Assembly: GCA_032191485.1 (NCBI GenBank)
Contig: JAVDOI010000012.1
Location: forward strand, 20,389,485-20,453,484
DNA from: Leptoclinus maculatus
Lineage: Eukaryota > Chordata > Actinopteri > Perciformes > Stichaeidae
Length of the DNA: 64,000 bases
Direction: 5' to 3'
The stretch's first letter is position 1. Each line of letters begins with the position of its first letter. Shown here piece by piece: positions 60,209 through 64,000 of the stretch. Below the pieces are notes generated by a model. The model ran no database searches. It was not told the origin of the DNA and worked only from the letters and a program-made list of their open reading frames with translations. The position numbers were made by a program, and so were the translations under genes.

Positions 60209-62735
60209 ATGTATATGTGCATGTATGTGTAGGTGTATATATGTTTCGATATGTACTCACTACTAGCTGAAATATTAGTACTAATATTACTGCTATTATT
60301 CTTATGTCCCTTTTTTGAGGCTCCTGTACCAGAGGCTCCTGTACCAGAGGCTCCTGTACCAGAGGCTCCTGTACCAGAGGCTCCTGTACCTGAGGCTCCT
60401 GTACCTGAGGCTCCTGTACCAGAGGCTCCTGTACCAGAGGCTCCTGTACCAGAGGCTCCTGTACCTGAGGCTCCTGTACCTGAGGCTCCTGTACCTGAGG
60501 CTCCTGTACCAGAGGCTCCTGTACCAGAGGCTCCTGTACCAGAGGCTCCTGTACCTGAGGCTCCTGTACCAGAGGCTCCTGTACCAGAGGCTCCTGTACC
60601 AGAGGCTCCTGTACCTGAGGCTCCTGTACCAGAGGCTCCTGTACCAGAGGCTCCTGTACCAGAGGCTCCTGTACCTGAGGCTCCTGTAGAGCTTCCACTC
60701 CTGCCTGGCTCTCTGTTTCTGTCTGAAGCTGTTGAGCTGCAGACACACGGTGACGAACAGCTGGAGGAGGGACAGGGCCCCCAGCAGCCTGTAGCTGCTC
60801 CTGATGGTCCCGTCATCGCTGCCGAGGCCCATCACACGCAGCTACACACACACACACACACACACACAGGATAGAAGAGGATTTACTAGCACACATTTCG
60901 AAGAATATTAGACTGTTAGCTTTAGCTAGGTGTACCTAATAACTGTCAACTCAGTATATTTTGACATCGCAAAAAAATCTGAGAGTTCTTGCAATAAACT
61001 GTGAAATGATGTGCAGCAAACTCTCTTCTGGACAGTTATTCATTACTGTGTGTCCCATACTCACTAACTAACTACCGTCTAACATGGTTAGGAAATATGT
61101 GACAAAATGTTGAAAGGCTGGAAAACAACTAACAGGATGTGTTGAAACACAGACAAAATTAAATTACAAAAAATGACAAAATGATAAGAGTTTGGGAAAA
61201 TCTGCAGATTTACTGTATGACATCGACATGCCTGCGTTTGTCGTGGTCTTCTTAATCTTTTGACATGATTCTATGTAGGCACGTTGTCCCTGTGGTCAAG
61301 TACCTACTCAAGTGATGGCGGAACATTGCAATAGTCATTAAAGATCGGATTAAATGGGCACTTGTGTGTCACAAGTGTGTAACTGAAATGTCAAACTAAA
61401 ATAAAAACATGTAAATAGTATTTTTATATAACACGTCACAAAACCAATCCCCTACATAGCTGATACCAGCCGCCCTCTTGGACAGGTGATAGAAAGAGCC
61501 GCTGATGTAGAACAGAGTGGCGTGGAGTCGGTGTAGGAGGGTCAGACCCTGGTGGAGGACGAACACGGCCGGCACGCACGCTCTCCTCTGGGGCTCCGAC
61601 AGCAGCCCCACCGCCCTCTGCATCCACCTCCTCAGCCACAACTCCAGGCTCCACCACGGCCCGGACGCCGCCCGCCGCTGCCCGGCACCGCTGTGCCTCT
61701 CCTGCCCGCATTCCAGCTCGTTCTCCAGGCACACCAGGACCTTGTCCACGAGGTAAGGGAAGTAGGCGTGGCAGAGGACAAAGAGGCCCCGCCTGGCCCG
61801 GGAGGGGACCCGACGCTTAGTGGGGTCCACCTGGACGATGTTGACGTACTCCTCGCCCAGGGTCTGGTAACCTACAAGTAATAATCAATTCTTCGTAAGA
61901 CAGCTGATTAAACGTACATGAAGTTAAGTCAGATTTCATGTTGGTTTGGTCGGTACCTACCTGAGAATGTCGTTAAACCATAGTATGCGATGTCTGACAG
62001 CAGCTCTATCTCTCTCCTCCAGTCCAGCCATCTTTTGGATCCTACAGAAAGAATACAGCTTTAGACTGTGACATAATACAGAAGGTTGTATTTCGATGAT
62101 ATCCGGTTCATATTTTGCTTGTAAACAGTAACGTTAGCAAGTGAATTGAATAAACCCTTTGTGAAACAATAGTGTGAGAAGGAGCAGACATACTGCATTA
62201 GGGTTTGGGTCTCACAAAGATCAACGCATGCGCAGAGGTCATTTACTACGTCCAATATATGCGTTTCAATTGACGTAGCCTTACCAGTTCGAACCAATGC
62301 ATGCATGACCTTTTTTAGTAATCAGGAGCTTTTACTCTTCAACTTTGTATTTACACAATGACAAAGCAGAGTTTATCTGAATAGATACCGGTTGTTAAAA
62401 ACATTTTGGGCCATTATTTCTCCAGTTTAAAGTCCACTGAAACACTACGTGGACAGCAGGAGCCATGTTAACGGAGTAGATCACGTTACTGACCGGTGTA
62501 TTCAATGTACGCAGAACTGATAGAACAAAAGAGACCGCACCTAGGTAGCTCTAACGTGACATGTTGAAGTGAAGCTAGCTGTAGAAGACGAATGCTACTT
62601 TCCAGCGTGTTGAACAAACTCACCAGCGAGTGTTTGAAAGGCTTCGTTGGCGTTGTTTCTCAGGAAGGTTTGATAATATTCGTCCTTCTGAATGGACCGA
62701 ATCAACTGGGACTGGTTTGCGGGAGCGAGCGGCAT
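58921..62735 (-). CDS. pex10: Peroxisome biogenesis factor 10 (PEX10), RING E3 ubiquitin ligase, 326 aa
   Basis: Exons 62735-62624, 62041-61961, 61871-61456, 60841-60675, 59828-59693 and 58989-58921 join in phase to 326 aa, the same length as the shorter human isoform. Matches include [69 protein letters not shown] and [13 protein letters not shown]. The C-terminal C3HC4 RING is complete: Cys273, Cys276, Cys288, His290, Cys293, Cys296, Cys307 and Cys310, ending at VYLRNYS. Residues of exons 3-4 form the hydrophobic membrane part. With PEX2 and PEX12 it forms the peroxisomal ubiquitin ligase that recycles the import receptor PEX5. Exon 4 is oddly framed: its acceptor is preceded by a (TG)n run, and its donor lies in the first unit of a 15-bp minisatellite. 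A minus-strand AATAAA at 58671-58666 gives a plausible ~250-nt 3' UTR. Confidence 0.96.
60150..60235. repeat. (TA)n(TG)n microsatellite, pex10 intron 4
   Basis: A long TA run continues into TG repeats on the plus strand. Confidence 0.93.
60319..60690 (-). repeat. 15-bp minisatellite spanning the pex10 exon 4 donor
   Basis: There are 24 full units of GGCTCCTGTACCAGA or GGCTCCTGTACCTGA (plus strand), plus a partial 25th that belongs to exon 4. On the minus strand the unit encodes YRSLW or YRSLR. Eight units read CTCAG|GTACAG (donor-like) and sixteen read CTCTG|GTACAG. In the right half the pattern is one donor-like unit followed by three others, a 60-bp higher-order unit. Confidence 0.96.
60844..60868 (-). 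repeat. (TG)n run forming the tract before the pex10 exon 4 acceptor
   Basis: On the minus strand (TG)n TAG|CTG: the usual pyrimidine tract is replaced by a TG repeat ending three bases from exon 4 (exon base 60841). Confidence 0.93.
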
Positions 62736-63245
62736 TGTAAACAAACAGAAATCTAACTTTTTTACTGGACAGTATGCTGAATGCTAAAGACTGTCAAACG
62801 TGCAAGATGCCAAAGTACACAGCAAGAGAAGCAGCACACCGACAACTACCAGCTAACTGTCTCGTGTCCGCGGTGCGACACTCAGTCCTGATACAGTGCA
62901 TGGTCGGAATATGCATTAATATTCCCTAGTTATGATTGTTACGGTTTCATACAGCTAACTCCAACATTTTCTATGTTAATCCAGAAAACAAATAGGAAGT
63001 TGATGCCCTGAAAACACACTAAACAGACTGATAATGACGCTCATACATCACAGTGCCGCCTGCTGGCGGGAGGAGGCATTACAGGCGCACTCTCAACTAG
63101 AAACTGTGGTTTGCAGGACTTTTGGATATGAATAGAAATGGAACTTTGGTGTCATTATCAATCTTAGTGCTTTACTTATTTAATACATATTGTAATGTTT
63201 CTGTTGTCTTCATAGCAATGTTGGTTGTTTTTATTGTGATTGGAG
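62736..63245. other. pex10 upstream region
   Basis: Upstream of the pex10 ATG. No TATA box was identified; the TSS is probably within about 150 bp. A CTCF-like CCGCCTGCTGGCGG motif lies near 63056. No gene seen. Confidence 0.4.
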
Positions 63246-63533
63246 TAGGGCTGCCCCCTCTTAGTCGATTGGTTGAGTAATCAATACATTTTGTCTTATC
63301 GACTAAGGTTTCTTTAGTTGATTTGTCATTTTGTTATGCTTTTCTCATGCTGAATGACTTGTTTCCAAGAAACTCATGAAAACATCTCTGGTAAACACAC
63401 AATTTGAAGTGGTGCTTTTTTTGGATGATTTGTGGAGAACCTGAGCTGTACAGATCTGTGGATTAAATCAACTAATCTATTGGTCAATCAAGTCGTAGGA
63501 TTGTTAGTTGACTAAGAATTTAGTACAGCCCTA
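63246..63533. mobile_element. hAT-type MITE with TAGGGCTG ends
   Basis: It starts TAGGGCTGCCCCCTCTTAGT and ends AATTTAGTACAGCCCTA, inverted, with CGATTGGTTGAGTAATCAA-like and TCAACTAATC subterminal motifs as in common fish MITEs. 288 bp; no target duplication was seen. Confidence 0.8.
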
Positions 63534-64000
63534 TCATCTAGCCCATTAGATGCAATTTTCCGTTACCACTGGGGTTTTATTCTGAGGTCATAAGACAGGC
63601 CTTTGTGTAAAAATACCATATTAAGAACAATGTAATTTAGCCACAAGTAACAACACAAGAAAACACCGTCAGGCTCATAGCCAGGGTTTTAAAGGGCACA
63701 CGTTCCTCCAACACAACTGTTTTCAACCAGAAATCAAAATGATTTTTTTATATTTTATTCATTAAATTACCCATTTAGTCATACTATGTGCACATTTTAT
63801 TTCCCAACATGAAGGTTGCTGATTAAATGGTTAAGTGTTGCACGTTTGATGGATTATAAATGTGCAGGCAGTATAACAACACAACCCTTATGAATATCCT
63901 AACTCATGACTAATATCCATGCAGGCTATGCAAATATCATGACATCACTTTAATTGTGTTGCTGCTACAAACGCACTTATAAGAACCACTGTGCAAGTTG
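63534..64000. other. Intergenic, nothing recognised
   Basis: AT-rich sequence with only short chance ORFs; no feature can be supported. Confidence 0.5.

Noticed and set aside
60233..60874. Plus-strand 213-aa ORF of PEAPV repeats and other frames with GTGAS or VQEPL repeats
   Set aside because: Products of the 15-bp minisatellite in every frame because the unit length is divisible by three; only the exon 4 frame belongs to pex10.

Overview
The window is nuclear DNA from a teleost, probably a percomorph. Support comes from vertebrate-type exons with GT-AG introns, a fish-type igf3 gene (the gonadal third IGF of teleosts), and a dense load of fish-type non-autonomous hAT elements, MITEs, LINE tails and microsatellites. 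I saw no prokaryotic, organellar or viral gene set.

Five multi-exon genes are supported, all on the minus strand. From right to left, in their direction of transcription, they are: pex10 (62735-58921, 6 coding exons, 326 aa), renbp (47684-40205, 10 coding exons, 404 aa, with a probable non-coding first exon near 50030), lrif1 (37854-27935, 3 coding exons, 1075 aa), an unnamed 396-aa gene that I interpret as a diverged lrif1 paralogue (24901-22953, 3 coding exons), and igf3 (19775-14829, 4 coding exons, 199 aa). Every coding exon was delimited by an in-phase GT donor and AG acceptor, and each gene sums to a whole number of codons. No convincing plus-strand gene was found.

Region by region: 1-14.8 kb is gene-poor and repeat-rich, with one unrecognised exon-like ORF at 4334-4676. 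14.8-19.8 kb is igf3. 20-22.9 kb is a repeat island with a hAT element bounded by perfect 8-bp target duplications. 22.9-38 kb is the lrif1-like/lrif1 tandem pair, whose introns hold a LINE tail, several MITEs and a 2.2-kb hAT element. 38-40 kb holds an AT-rich microsatellite and the renbp 3' side. 40-50 kb is renbp, with a LINE fragment and a ~1.45-kb 31-bp minisatellite in its introns. 50-58.9 kb is intergenic, made largely of transposon debris. 58.9-62.7 kb is pex10, and the rest is intergenic.

The genes do not form one pathway: pex10 (peroxisome import E3 ligase), renbp (N-acylglucosamine 2-epimerase), lrif1 (nuclear, chromatin-associated) and igf3 (secreted hormone). The most interesting points are the tandem lrif1-like gene, whose stop codon appears to be the first three bases of a hAT terminal repeat; a large internal duplication in lrif1; a pex10 splice donor amplified into a 15-bp minisatellite that keeps every possible donor in phase; and an extra residue between two A-chain cysteines of Igf3.
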